A DNA stretch of 64,000 nt from Acidomonas methanolica (lineage in GTDB: Bacteria; Pseudomonadota; Alphaproteobacteria; Acetobacterales; Acetobacteraceae): contig NZ_SLZN01000001.1 in the NCBI RefSeq assembly GCF_004346035.1, forward strand, positions 1 to 64,000. The letters run 5' to 3'. This document shows positions 43,968 through 53,363 of this stretch, piece after piece. The position numbers and the translations under genes were made by a program. The notes under the pieces were generated by a model. The model was not told where the DNA came from, did not search any database, and worked only from the letters and a program-made list of their open reading frames with translations. Positions within the stretch are counted from its first letter, which is position 1, and each line of letters starts with the position of its first letter.

Positions 43968-44789
43968 GTGCTTCTCGTCGTTGATGCTGGCAACACCAAT
44001 ATCGTGTTTGCCGTCCATGACGGCACGGTCTGGCGTGGAATGTGGCGCATTTCGACCGTCGTCGAACGCACGTCCGACGAATATGCCTCCTGGCTGCTGG
44101 GTCTGATGGAGCGCAGCGGCGTCGATCACGCCGCCATCTCCCGCGTCATCATCGGGACCGTCGTTCCGGCTGCGCTGTACGATCTGCGCAGGTTCTGCCG
44201 CGAATGGCTCAAGCTCGAACCGCTGATCGCGAATGCGAGCCTGGACTGGGGCCATCCCGTACGGGTCGAGACGCCGCCCTCGGAGATCGGCGTGGACCGG
44301 CGGCTGAACGCCCTGGCCGCCCAGCTTTTCTATGGCGGCCCGCTGGTTATCGTCGATTTCGGCACCGCCACCACGTTCGACGTGGTGGACGAGGAGGGCG
44401 CCTATTGCGGCGGCGCCATCGCGCCGGGGATCAATCTTTCGCTGGAAGCGCTTCACCGGGCGGCCGCGCGTCTGCCGCGGATCAGCGTCGGCCGTCCTTT
44501 CGCCGCGATCGGGCGCAACACGCCCGAAGCCATGCGCTCCGGCCTGTTCTGGGGCTATGTCGGACTGATCGAGGGCATCGTCTCGCGCATCGCGCTTGAG
44601 ATGGGCATCCCTCTGAAAATCATCGCCACGGGCGGGCTCGCGCCCCTGTTCTCCGAAGGGACGGATCTCTTCGATCACGTCGTGCCGGAACTCACGCTCG
44701 ACGGATTACGCCTTCTCGCGGACCGCAACGCGGCCTGCCTGCCGGATTCCGCGTCGGCCACGGCCGATGCACGGTTCAACACCACATAA
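43968..44789 (+). CDS. coaX: Type III pantothenate kinase
   Basis: CoaX phosphorylates pantothenate, the first step of coenzyme A synthesis. The 273-residue protein is of the ASKHA fold, with the P-loop-like [16 protein letters not shown], the pantothenate motif [14 protein letters not shown] and the adenosine motif [12 protein letters not shown]. The start is GTG 43968. The rnj start lies 25 bp downstream. Later CoA steps are encoded by coaBC at 53364-54596. Confidence 0.96.
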   Translation: MLLVVDAGNTNIVFAVHDGTVWRGMWRISTVVERTSDEYASWLLGLMERSGVDHAAISRVIIGTVVPAALYDLRRFCREWLKLEPLIANASLDWGHPVRVETPPSEIGVDRRLNALAAQLFYGGPLVIVDFGTATTFDVVDEEGAYCGGAIAPGINLSLEALHRAAARLPRISVGRPFAAIGRNTPEAMRSGLFWGYVGLIEGIVSRIALEMGIPLKIIATGGLAPLFSEGTDLFDHVVPELTLDGLRLLADRNAACLPDSASATADARFNTT

Positions 44790-44814
44790 TGGTCATTACA
44801 AAAAAGGAAAGAAA

Positions 44815-46461
44815 ATGACGGAAAAAAGGGGCGGTCTGGCCTTTCTGCCTTTGGGCGGAACGGGCGAGATCGGCATGAATCTCAACCTCTACTGTCTGGA
44901 CGGCACCTGGCTCGCCGTGGATTGCGGCATCGGATTCTCCGGTAACGACACGCCCGAGGCCGAAGTGCTGATGCCGGACCCGGCCTTCATCGTCGAGCAT
45001 GCGAAATCGCTCTGCGGGCTGGTCATCACCCATGCGCATGAGGATCATCTCGGCGCGGTCGCCCATCTCTGGCCCCAGCTGCGTTGCCCGATCTACGCCT
45101 CGCCCTTCGCCGCCGCCGTGTTGCGGCGCAAGCTGGGGGAGGCGCATCTGCTGAGCCAGGTGCCGATCCATACCATTCACGGCGACGAGCCGTTCCGGGT
45201 CGGCGTGTTCGATCTGCGGTTCGTTCCCGTGACCCATTCCGTGCCGGAGGCGAAGGCGCTCGTCCTGCGCACGCCGTACGGAACGGTCGTGCACACGGGC
45301 GACTGGAAGCTCGACCGCGAGCCCGTCGTCGGCCCGCTGACCGATCTGGAGACCTTCCGCGCCCTGGGTGAGGAAGGCGTGCTCGCCATGGTGTGCGACA
45401 GCACGAACGTGCTGAAGGGCGGCGAATCCGGCACGGAAGGCTCGGTGCGCGACAGTCTGGCGACGTTGATCCGTTCGCTGCACGGGCGCGTCGCCATCAC
45501 CTGCTTCGCCAGCAACGTGGCGCGCGTGGACTCGATCGCCCGCGCCGCGCGTGGCGCGGGGCGCGAGGTGATGATCGTCGGGCGTTCCTTGCGGAATCTC
45601 GAGGTCGCGGCGCGGGAATGCGGCTATCTCGCCGATATTCCGCCGTTCCTGACCGAGCAGGACGCCAATTCGGTCTCCGACGACCGCGTCCTGATGATCA
45701 TCACGGGCAGCCAGGGCGAGCCGCGCTCGGCGCTCTCCCGCATCGCCTCGGACGCGCATCCGAACATCTCGCTCGGCGAGGGCGACACGGTGATCTATTC
45801 GTCCCGCATGATCCCCGGCAACGAGCAGGCCATCATGGCGGTGCAGGACAATCTGACCCGCCGGGGCGTGACGGTGCTGACGGACAAGGACCATCTCGTC
45901 CATGTCTCCGGTCACGCCACGAGCGACGATCTGCGCACGCTTTACGGGCTGGTGAAGCCGAAATACTCCATCCCGACCCATGGCGAATGGCGGCATCTGA
46001 CCGCTCACGCCGCGCTGGCGAAGGAACTGGGCGTCGAATCGGTTCTGCTCGAGGATGGCGATCTGCTCAACATCGCGCCCGGCGGGCTGGAGGTGGTGGA
46101 CACGGCGCCGACCGGGCGTCTGGCGCTCGATGGCGGCCGCCTGCTGCCGATGACCGGCGGCGTTCTGGCGGCGCGGCGCAAGATGCTGTTCAACGGCATG
46201 GTGCTGGCGAGCTTCGCGGTGGATGAGGAGGGCTTCATCATCGGCGAGCCGAAGATCAGCGCGCCCGGGCTGCTGGAAACGGATGATCCGGAGAGCATCC
46301 GCATCTCGGAGGAATTCGCCGATGCGATCGACGCGATCCCCGACGAGTTGCGCCAGGAGGACGCCCTGTTCCGCGACGCCGCCAAGACGGCGCTCCGCCG
46401 GGCGCTGGGACGCAAGTTGCAGAAGCGCCCGCTCGTGGATGTGCATGTTCTCCGGGTCTGA
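44815..46461 (+). CDS. rnj: Ribonuclease J
   Basis: RNase J is a metallo-beta-lactamase/beta-CASP enzyme with 5'-3' exonuclease and endonuclease activity that matures rRNA and degrades mRNA. The 548-residue protein has the metal motif THAHEDHLGA, LGGTGEIGMN near the start, the beta-CASP segment and a C-terminal domain. ATG 44815 is supported by AAAAAGGAAAG; the upstream ATG 44767 overlaps coaX and lacks a site. The coaX-rnj-proS order is conserved in alphaproteobacteria. Confidence 0.96.
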   Translation: MTEKRGGLAFLPLGGTGEIGMNLNLYCLDGTWLAVDCGIGFSGNDTPEAEVLMPDPAFIVEHAKSLCGLVITHAHEDHLGAVAHLWPQLRCPIYASPFAAAVLRRKLGEAHLLSQVPIHTIHGDEPFRVGVFDLRFVPVTHSVPEAKALVLRTPYGTVVHTGDWKLDREPVVGPLTDLETFRALGEEGVLAMVCDSTNVLKGGESGTEGSVRDSLATLIRSLHGRVAITCFASNVARVDSIARAARGAGREVMIVGRSLRNLEVAARECGYLADIPPFLTEQDANSVSDDRVLMIITGSQGEPRSALSRIASDAHPNISLGEGDTVIYSSRMIPGNEQAIMAVQDNLTRRGVTVLTDKDHLVHVSGHATSDDLRTLYGLVKPKYSIPTHGEWRHLTAHAALAKELGVESVLLEDGDLLNIAPGGLEVVDTAPTGRLALDGGRLLPMTGGVLAARRKMLFNGMVLASFAVDEEGFIIGEPKISAPGLLETDDPESIRISEEFADAIDAIPDELRQEDALFRDAAKTALRRALGRKLQKRPLVDVHVLRV

Positions 46462-46552
46462 CGGCCCGCCTCCCGTAATCGTACCTGTTGTCGTATACCT
46501 GTCCCAACGGCCGCCTCCGTCCCGGCGGCCGGTCAGAAGAGGCTGAAATTTC

Positions 46553-47869
46553 ATGCGCCTGTCCCGCGCTTTCCAACCGACCCTGAAGGAAGTGCCCTCG
46601 GAGGCACAGATCGCCTCGCACCGGCTGATGCTGCGCGCCGGGCTGATCCGCCAGACCGCGGCGGGGATCTATGCCTGGCTGCCCGCGGGTTTGCGCGTGC
46701 TGCGGAACATCGCGCGCATCGTGCGCGAGGAGCAGGACGCGATCGGCGCGCAGGAAGTGCTGATGCCGACCATCCAGTCCGCCGATCTCTGGCGCCGCTC
46801 GGGCCGCTACGACGCCTACGGCCCAGAGATGCTGCGCCTGAAGGACCGGCATGAGCGCGAGTTGCTCTACGGGCCGACCAACGAGGAGATGATCACCGAT
46901 CTGTTCGGCGGCGCGGTCAAGTCCTATCGGGAATTGCCGCAGGTGCTCTACCAGATCCAATGGAAATTCCGCGACGAGGTGCGTCCCCGGTTCGGCGTGA
47001 TGCGCGGGCGGGAATTCTTCATGAAGGACGCCTACACTTTCGATGCGGATTACGAGGGCGCGGTCAAATCCTACCGCCGCATGATGCTCGCCTATCTCCG
47101 CACCTTCCAGCGTCTCGGCGTGCGCGCCGTGCCGATGGTGGCGGATACCGGGCCGATCGGCGGCAATCTCAGCCATGAATTCCTCATCCTTGCCCCGACG
47201 GGGGAAAGCGGCGTGTTCTACGACGCCGCCCTCGAGGAACAGGACTGGCTGTCCGAGCCGGTGGACATTGACGACAGCGCAAGTCTCGCGGCTTTTTTCG
47301 ACAAGGTGACGCACTTCTACGCCGCGACCGACGAGAAGCACGACGAGGCGGCCTGGGCCGAGGTGCCCGAGGGTCGTCGCCGCGAGGGGCGCGGCATCGA
47401 GGTCGGTCATATTTTCTATTTCGGCACGAAATACTCCGAATCCATGGGCATTTCGGTCAGCGGACCCGACGGCGCGCCGCTCTATCCGGAAATGGGCTCG
47501 TACGGCATCGGCGTGTCGCGCCTCGTGGGCGCGATCATCGAGGCGAGCCATGACGAGGCCGGATTGATCTGGCCGGACGCCGTCGCGCCGTACAAGGCGG
47601 CGATCCTCAATCTCAAGCCGGGCGATTCCGCGACGGATGCGGTCTGCGAGCGGCTGTACGCAGCGGGTGCGGAGATTTTCCTGTATGACGACCGGGCCGA
47701 GCGGGCCGGCGTGAAGTTCAACGACGCGGATCTGATGGGGCATCCCTGGCAGATGATCGTCGGCCCGCGCGGCGCGAAGGACGGCACGGTCGAGCTCAAG
47801 CGCCGCGCTACCGGCGAGCGCTTCGAACTCTCCGTCGAGGACGCGCTGGCGAAAGTGCTCGGCGCCTGA
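46553..47869 (+). CDS. proS: Prolyl-tRNA synthetase (short bacterial form)
   Basis: ProS charges tRNA-Pro. The 438-residue protein has class II motif 1 ([20 protein letters not shown]), motif 2 ([20 protein letters not shown] with [10 protein letters not shown]) and motif 3 ([16 protein letters not shown]), and a C-terminal anticodon domain ([13 protein letters not shown] onward). It lacks the editing insertion of the long bacterial form, which is usual in alphaproteobacteria. The stop overlaps the lolC/E start by one base (TGATG). Confidence 0.97.
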   Translation: MRLSRAFQPTLKEVPSEAQIASHRLMLRAGLIRQTAAGIYAWLPAGLRVLRNIARIVREEQDAIGAQEVLMPTIQSADLWRRSGRYDAYGPEMLRLKDRHERELLYGPTNEEMITDLFGGAVKSYRELPQVLYQIQWKFRDEVRPRFGVMRGREFFMKDAYTFDADYEGAVKSYRRMMLAYLRTFQRLGVRAVPMVADTGPIGGNLSHEFLILAPTGESGVFYDAALEEQDWLSEPVDIDDSASLAAFFDKVTHFYAATDEKHDEAAWAEVPEGRRREGRGIEVGHIFYFGTKYSESMGISVSGPDGAPLYPEMGSYGIGVSRLVGAIIEASHDEAGLIWPDAVAPYKAAILNLKPGDSATDAVCERLYAAGAEIFLYDDRAERAGVKFNDADLMGHPWQMIVGPRGAKDGTVELKRRATGERFELSVEDALAKVLGA

Positions 47870-49116
47870 TGTTCGGCCGCTTCGAACGCATGGTCGCCGC
47901 GCGCTACCTGCGCGCGCGCAAGGGCGAACGTTTCGCTTCCATCATCGCGCTTTTCTCGCTCGTCGGCATCGCGCTGGGCGTGGCGACTCTCATCATCGTC
48001 ATGGCGGTGATGAACGGCTTCAAGGCCGATCTGATGAGCCGCATCCTCGGGCTGAACGGTGACCTGACCATCTTCGGCTCGGGCAGCCTGATCACGAATT
48101 ATCAGGATGATCTCGTCGCCATCCGCCAGGTCAAGGGCGTCACCAGGGCGATGGCGATGGCCGAGGGCACGGTGCTGATCAGCGCGGGGCCCTATTCCAC
48201 CGGCGGGCTGCTGCGCGGTCTCAGCACGGAGGATCTGAAACGGTTCAGCGCCGTGTCCGATCATTTCATCGCGGGCAGCGTCGCCGCCTTCGAGGGCGAC
48301 GACACGGTGGCCATCGGTTCGACCATGGCCGCGAGGGCCGGGCTCTCGGTGGGAGATCGGATCACGCTGATGTCGCCCAACGGGCGCGCCACGCCTTTCG
48401 GCACCATGCCGCGCATCCGCGCCTATCGCGTCGGCGGAATCTTCGACGCCGGGGTGAACGATTATGACAGTTCCGTCGTGCTGATGCCCCTGGGCGCGGC
48501 GCAGAAATTCCTGATGATGCCCGGGGCGGTCTCGCTGATCCAGGTGACGACGACCGACCCGATGAGCGTGCGTCCCGTCACCCGTGCGATCGCGGAGCGG
48601 CTCGACGATCCGCGCCTGCGGGTCATGGACTGGGCGCAGAGCAACAACGCCTTCCTCGGCGCGGTGACGGTGGAGCAGAACGTGCTCTTCCTCATCCTTT
48701 CCCTCATCATCCTCGTGGCGGCCTTCAACGTCATTTCCTCCCTCATCATGATGGTAAAGGACAAGGCCGCCGACATCGCCGTGTTGCGCACGCTGGGCGC
48801 GAGCCGGGGGTCGATCATGCGGATCTTCCTGATGTGCGGCTCCTTCGTCGGCGTGGTCGGCACGGTGACGGGGACGGTGATCGGCGTCGTGTTCTGCCTC
48901 AATCTCGAACGTATCCGGCAGATCATCCAGCGCGTGACCGGGGTGAATCCCTTCGATCCCACGGTCTATTATCTCGAACGCCTGCCCTACAGGCTCGTCT
49001 GGTCGCAGGTTCTGGAGGTGGTGCTGATGGCGCTCGTCCTCTCTTTGCTCGCCACGCTCTACCCCTCCTGGCGCGCGGCGCGGACGGACCCGATCGAGGC
49101 GTTGCGCCATGAATGA
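47869..49116 (+). CDS. lolC: Lipoprotein-releasing system permease (LolC/E)
   Basis: The 415-residue inner-membrane protein has four membrane segments: near residues 24-50 (IIALFSLVGIALGVATLIIV), near 270-300 (LFLILSLIILVAAFNVISSL), near 320-345, and near 378-400. A large periplasmic domain lies between the first two. With LolD it extracts lipoproteins from the inner membrane. A single gene stands for both LolC and LolE, common in alphaproteobacteria (LolF-like use). LolD begins 8 bases before its stop. Confidence 0.95.
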   Translation: MFGRFERMVAARYLRARKGERFASIIALFSLVGIALGVATLIIVMAVMNGFKADLMSRILGLNGDLTIFGSGSLITNYQDDLVAIRQVKGVTRAMAMAEGTVLISAGPYSTGGLLRGLSTEDLKRFSAVSDHFIAGSVAAFEGDDTVAIGSTMAARAGLSVGDRITLMSPNGRATPFGTMPRIRAYRVGGIFDAGVNDYDSSVVLMPLGAAQKFLMMPGAVSLIQVTTTDPMSVRPVTRAIAERLDDPRLRVMDWAQSNNAFLGAVTVEQNVLFLILSLIILVAAFNVISSLIMMVKDKAADIAVLRTLGASRGSIMRIFLMCGSFVGVVGTVTGTVIGVVFCLNLERIRQIIQRVTGVNPFDPTVYYLERLPYRLVWSQVLEVVLMALVLSLLATLYPSWRAARTDPIEALRHE

Positions 49117-49792
49117 TGAAGCCGTTCTCTCCCTCAGGAGGTTGGTCCGCCGTTTCCGGTCGGGCGACGAGATCGTGACCATTCTCGACGGTGCGGGGCT
49201 CGAACTGCGCGCCGGGGAGATCGTGGCGCTGGTCGCGCCCAGCGGGACCGGAAAATCGACCCTGCTGCATCTCGCGGGGCTGCTCGAAGCGCCGGAGAGC
49301 GGCGAAATTCTCGTCGGCGGCCGGTCCGCGGGCCGGATGGGCGACAGGGGCCGGACGGAAATCCGCCGTGACGAGGTGGGGTTCGTCTATCAGTTCCATC
49401 ACCTCCTCGCGGAATTCACCGCGCGGGAGAACGTCATGATGCCGCAGCTGATCGCGGGCGTCGGACGCAGGGAGGCGGCCGAACGGGCCGACGGACTTCT
49501 CCGGCGCTTCGGCCTCGGGCACCGCCTGAACGCGCTGCCGGGCAAGATGTCCGGCGGGGAGAAGCAGCGCGCCGCCATCGCGCGCGCGCTCGCCAATCGC
49601 CCCCATGTCCTGCTTGCGGACGAACCCACGGGCAATCTCGACATGCACACATCCGGAATCGTGTTCGAGGAATTGCTGCGCGTCGTGCGCGAAGACGGCG
49701 TCGCCGCGCTGATCGCGACCCATAACGAGGCGCTCGCCGCCCGGATGGACCGGCGCGTCACGCTGCGCGACGGGGTCGTCATCGCGCTTTGA
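49109..49792 (+). CDS. lolD: Lipoprotein-releasing system ATPase
   Basis: LolD powers lipoprotein release. The 227-residue ABC ATPase has Walker A APSGTGKST, the LolD-type YQFHHLLAEFTARENVMMPQ segment, signature MSGGEKQRAAIARAL and Walker B HVLLADEPTGNLD. It overlaps the permease gene by eight bases and ends 15 bp from the convergent ABC gene at 49808. In many relatives dnaE follows; here it does not. Confidence 0.96.
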   Translation: MNDEAVLSLRRLVRRFRSGDEIVTILDGAGLELRAGEIVALVAPSGTGKSTLLHLAGLLEAPESGEILVGGRSAGRMGDRGRTEIRRDEVGFVYQFHHLLAEFTARENVMMPQLIAGVGRREAAERADGLLRRFGLGHRLNALPGKMSGGEKQRAAIARALANRPHVLLADEPTGNLDMHTSGIVFEELLRVVREDGVAALIATHNEALAARMDRRVTLRDGVVIAL

Positions 49793-49807
49793 CGCCTTCG
49801 CCCGCTT

Positions 49808-51124
49808 CTACCCGATCTCGTCCTCGTCGAGCAGGAACTGATCGGCCTCCTCGTCGAAATCGAAGAGTTCCGCATAACGCGCCCAGTTGACCGCCGTCTG
49901 GAGCGTCTGCTGGGCGTAGGCAGGCGACATGCAGGCTTCGAGCTCCTTCCGGAAGCGGTCCGTGCTCACCGCGTGAGTCGGCCGTTCGTCCAGCACGGTG
50001 CGGATCATGCGGATCAGCGGAATGGCGTGGAGCAGCGCGGTCCGCATGGATTCGCGCCGTTGCTCATGCTCCGCCTCGACGAAATGGCCGCCATCCTCCG
50101 TCAGCAGGATGTCGCCATCCTCCAGCTCGGCGAAACCGAGCAGTTGCAGCGATTCCCCGATGGGAAACAGATCGTCCAGCGCCATTTGCAGACGCTCCGC
50201 CAGCATCGGCAGGTCTGCCCGCCCGTCCAGCGGCGCGGCGGCCAGCGTCTCCATCAGCCCGACCATCACGTTGATCTGCAAGGGCGGCAGCACGATGGCG
50301 AGCGGATTGGGCGCGGGCGCCGAGAGCCCGGCCTCCTCGTCCGCCTCGGACACCAGCGGCGCCCGGCGCGTCATCAGCGTGTAGATCTGGTCCACGAAAG
50401 CGCGGAACTCGGCGTCGTCGCGGTTGCGCGGATGGTCGAACGGCACGCGCAATTCATAGGAGATCCGGCCGGGATTGGAGGAAAAGAGCAGGATGCGGTC
50501 GCACATCAGCACCGCTTCCTCGATATTATGCGTGACCAGCATCATCGACTGGATCGGCAATTTATGTTCCGACCAGAGTTCGATCAGATCCGTCCGCAAA
50601 TTCTCCGCCGTCAGGTGATCGAGTTCGGCAAAGGGCTCGTCCATCAGCAACAGATTCGGCTTGAGCGCGAGCGCCCGGGCGAGTCCGGTGCGCTGCTGCA
50701 TCGCGCCCGAGAGCTCCTTGGGGTAGGCGTTCTCGTAGCCGGACAGGCCGATCAGATCGACGATCCAATCCGTCCGCTCCTGACGGACCCCGCGCGGCAG
50801 ACGCTGCGCCTCCAGCCCGAGCGAGATGTTCTGCTCGACCGTCAGCCAGGGAAAGAGCGCGAAGGACTGGAAGACGAGCCCGATCTCCGGCGTCGGCGCG
50901 TGCAGGGGACGTCCCTGCCAGATCACCTCGCCGCCGGTGGGTTTCAGCAATCCGGAGGCGATCCGCAGCAGCGTCGATTTTCCCGAGCCCGCCCGCCCGA
51001 CGAGGCCGACGATCTCCCCCGGCTCGATGCTGAAGCTGACATCATCCAGCACTGCGAGTTCCGCGCTGCTGTCCTTGGTGTAGATCTGGCTGCAACCGCG
51101 AATGGAAAGGAGGGGATGGGGCAT
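49808..51124 (-). CDS. ABC transporter ATPase with C-terminal AAA-associated domain
   Basis: This 438-residue protein has a nitrate/sulfonate-type ATPase at about 5-260: Walker A GRAGSGKST (43-51), a signature ELSGAMQQRTGLARAL, and Walker B LLLMDEPFAELDHLTAENLR. A C-terminal AAA-associated domain (about 290-438) is rich in acidic residues and ends DEEADQFLLDEDEIG. The import substrate is not known; taurine/nitrate-like families carry the same layout. It starts 9 bp after the fused permease gene on the same strand, and no binding protein is nearby. LSGAM replaces the usual LSGGM. Confidence 0.9.
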   Translation of the reverse strand: MPHPLLSIRGCSQIYTKDSSAELAVLDDVSFSIEPGEIVGLVGRAGSGKSTLLRIASGLLKPTGGEVIWQGRPLHAPTPEIGLVFQSFALFPWLTVEQNISLGLEAQRLPRGVRQERTDWIVDLIGLSGYENAYPKELSGAMQQRTGLARALALKPNLLLMDEPFAELDHLTAENLRTDLIELWSEHKLPIQSMMLVTHNIEEAVLMCDRILLFSSNPGRISYELRVPFDHPRNRDDAEFRAFVDQIYTLMTRRAPLVSEADEEAGLSAPAPNPLAIVLPPLQINVMVGLMETLAAAPLDGRADLPMLAERLQMALDDLFPIGESLQLLGFAELEDGDILLTEDGGHFVEAEHEQRRESMRTALLHAIPLIRMIRTVLDERPTHAVSTDRFRKELEACMSPAYAQQTLQTAVNWARYAELFDFDEEADQFLLDEDEIG

Positions 51125-51133
51125 GGACGCGCC

Positions 51134-52801
51134 TCAGTACGCCCGGCCGCTCGGCACGCGCGGGGACAGGGTGAAACGAAGAGCAAGCTGCGCGCGCAGC
51201 TTCGACCAGGCGAGCTGGCTCAGCATGAGCACCACCACCGTGGCCGCCACGAGGGTCAGCGCCGCATGTTGCGCATCATCCGTCGCCAGGGCGCGGTTCA
51301 TCAGGCTGCCGAGACCCGGCGTATGAACCGGAATGCCTTTCCAGGAGAGCGCGTCCGCCATCAGGGTGGCGTTCCAGCACCACATGAACGCGGCGAAAGC
51401 GCCATCCGCCAGAGGCACGGCGAGACCCGGCAGAAGCAGCCGCCGCCAGAGCAGGGCGCCGCGCAGGTCGAGACTCCGCGCCGCCCGCATGAGATCGGGC
51501 GGCATGGCCCGCATCCCACCCATCAGGGCGAGCAGCATCAGCAGGAAGGTGCCGGGAAAGACCAGCGCCGTGAGCCAGACTCCCGGATGCAGGCCCCAGT
51601 CCAGCACGAACGCCGCCATGAGGGGATAGAGCAGCACGGGAGGATAGAGCGCCAGCAGCCGGATCGGACCCTCCAGCCGGGACCGCGCGCCGATGTGGCT
51701 GGCCAGGAGCAAGGCCGTCACCCCGGCCAGGCCACAGGTGAGCAGAACCCGCAAGGTGGTGAACAGGGCGTTCTCGATCACGAGCCCCAGATCCAGCAGC
51801 CTCAGCCCGGAAGGCGGAAAGACGGCCAGCATCGCGACCGCCGCCGCCAGCACCACCCACCAGAACAGTTCCGCGTCGCGCCCGGCCGTCGGGCAGGCGT
51901 CGCTATCCGCCTCGCGACCGCGCGGCGGCCGTCCGAACCGGATCATTCCCAACTGAATGACGACCGCGTGGCCGATCGTGGAGAGCCGGTTCAATATCTT
52001 CCAGCGCCGCCAGATAGCCAGCAGCCAGACGAGCCGCATCCCGGCGGTGCCTCCGCCGTCGAAGCGCGCGGCCCAGGCGAGGGCAGGGGCCATCATCATC
52101 CGGTCGAACGCCGTCACGAGCACGGCGCAGGCAAGCGCGTCGAGCAGGATCAGCCCCACGGCCCCCGACTGGGCGGCGGCAATCGCCATGCCCCCCAGCC
52201 CCGGCGCGAAGAGCTTTTCCGCCCCCAGCATCTCGCCGGCAAGCAGGGTCATCCAGCAGACCGGCAAGGCGACGCGCAGGGCGCGCATCCCCGCCGGAAT
52301 CGAAAAAGGCACCTCCAGCCGCCACAGCCGTTGCCAGCCCGTCATGCCCATGCCGAGCGTCGCGGCGTGCAGATCCGCGGGAACGGTGGCGATCGCCTCG
52401 CCGATGGCGCGCCCCGCCCCCCAGATCGCCGGAGCCGCCGCCGCGAGCAGCAGGACGGTTTCATGCGCCGTGCGAGTCGTTACCAGAGTCAGGAGTAGCG
52501 CCAGCACCCCGATGGGCGGCGCGATCTCCATCACCCGCACGCCCGCCAGCCCGAGAAATCCGAAGCGCCGCAGCGGCACACAGGCGATGCCGAGAAGCGT
52601 CGTCAGGATCATGCCGCATCCGAGCGCGAGCACGAAACGCAGCGCCGTGACGGCCATGCTCTCCGGAAGGGCGGACAGGGCGGCCCGCGCCATTCCGGCG
52701 GGATGTGCGCCGCCCGATCCATATACGCTCACCGCCAGCGCCACCGCGCCCAGCGCCGCCAGGGCCAGCCGGTCCGTTCGACGGTCATTCATCCGATGCA
52801 T
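51134..52801 (-). CDS. ABC transporter permease, two fused SsuC-like domains
   Basis: The 555-residue membrane protein contains two binding-protein-dependent permease domains in tandem. Each has an EAA-like loop: PADLHAATLGMGMTGWQRLW in the first half and PPDLMRAARSLDLRGALLWR in the second. A polar linker (about 285-310) joins them. About twelve membrane segments are expected. With the neighbouring ATPase it forms an importer whose two permease halves are one polypeptide. ATG 52801 and ATG 52792 are possible starts, 25 bp after dut. Confidence 0.88.
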   Translation of the reverse strand: MHRMNDRRTDRLALAALGAVALAVSVYGSGGAHPAGMARAALSALPESMAVTALRFVLALGCGMILTTLLGIACVPLRRFGFLGLAGVRVMEIAPPIGVLALLLTLVTTRTAHETVLLLAAAAPAIWGAGRAIGEAIATVPADLHAATLGMGMTGWQRLWRLEVPFSIPAGMRALRVALPVCWMTLLAGEMLGAEKLFAPGLGGMAIAAAQSGAVGLILLDALACAVLVTAFDRMMMAPALAWAARFDGGGTAGMRLVWLLAIWRRWKILNRLSTIGHAVVIQLGMIRFGRPPRGREADSDACPTAGRDAELFWWVVLAAAVAMLAVFPPSGLRLLDLGLVIENALFTTLRVLLTCGLAGVTALLLASHIGARSRLEGPIRLLALYPPVLLYPLMAAFVLDWGLHPGVWLTALVFPGTFLLMLLALMGGMRAMPPDLMRAARSLDLRGALLWRRLLLPGLAVPLADGAFAAFMWCWNATLMADALSWKGIPVHTPGLGSLMNRALATDDAQHAALTLVAATVVVLMLSQLAWSKLRAQLALRFTLSPRVPSGRAY

Positions 52802-52826
52802 GACCTGTCACCGCGCGACATGGCGT

Positions 52827-53318
52827 TCATCCCTTCCCGGATGCGCCCCGATGGAAGCCGGTGCTCCCGAACCCGCCCTCGCCCCTCGTCGTCGCGTCCA
52901 GCATCTCCACCTCCACCCAGCGCAGCCGCACCACCGGAGCCAGCACGGCCTGCGCGATCCTCATGCCGCGCGTGATGGTGAAGGAGTCGCTTCCGCCATT
53001 GAGGACGATGACACCGAGTTCGCCGCGGTAATCCTCGTCGATCGTTCCCGGCGCGTTGGGCAGCATGATGCCGTGACGCAGGGCGAGGCCGGAGCGGGGA
53101 CGCACCTGCACCTCGTAGCCTTGCGGCAGGGCCAGTTTCAGCCCCGTCGGAATCAGCGCCCGCCCGCCCGGCGCGAGCACAACATCCTCCGTGATTGCCG
53201 CGAGGAGGTCGAGCCCGGCGGCGCCGTCCGTCGCATAGGCGGGCAGATCGAGCCCTTCCGCATGAGGAAGGCGCACCACCTCGACCGGGATGGAGTCGGG
53301 CGAATCATGAACTGTCAT
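52827..53318 (-). CDS. dut: Deoxyuridine triphosphatase
   Basis: Dut hydrolyses dUTP to dUMP, supplying dTMP synthesis and keeping uracil out of DNA. The 163-residue protein has the five trimer motifs, including [41 protein letters not shown] and the C-terminal [15 protein letters not shown]-loop-like tail. It follows coaBC after 45 bp, and an ABC permease gene follows 25 bp after it. coaBC-dut is a conserved pair. Confidence 0.97.
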   Translation of the reverse strand: MTVHDSPDSIPVEVVRLPHAEGLDLPAYATDGAAGLDLLAAITEDVVLAPGGRALIPTGLKLALPQGYEVQVRPRSGLALRHGIMLPNAPGTIDEDYRGELGVIVLNGGSDSFTITRGMRIAQAVLAPVVRLRWVEVEMLDATTRGEGGFGSTGFHRGASGKG

Positions 53319-53363
53319 GGAACTGATTTGAGCCGAAGGGGAGGGCTGCCCGCAAGTGCGGAC

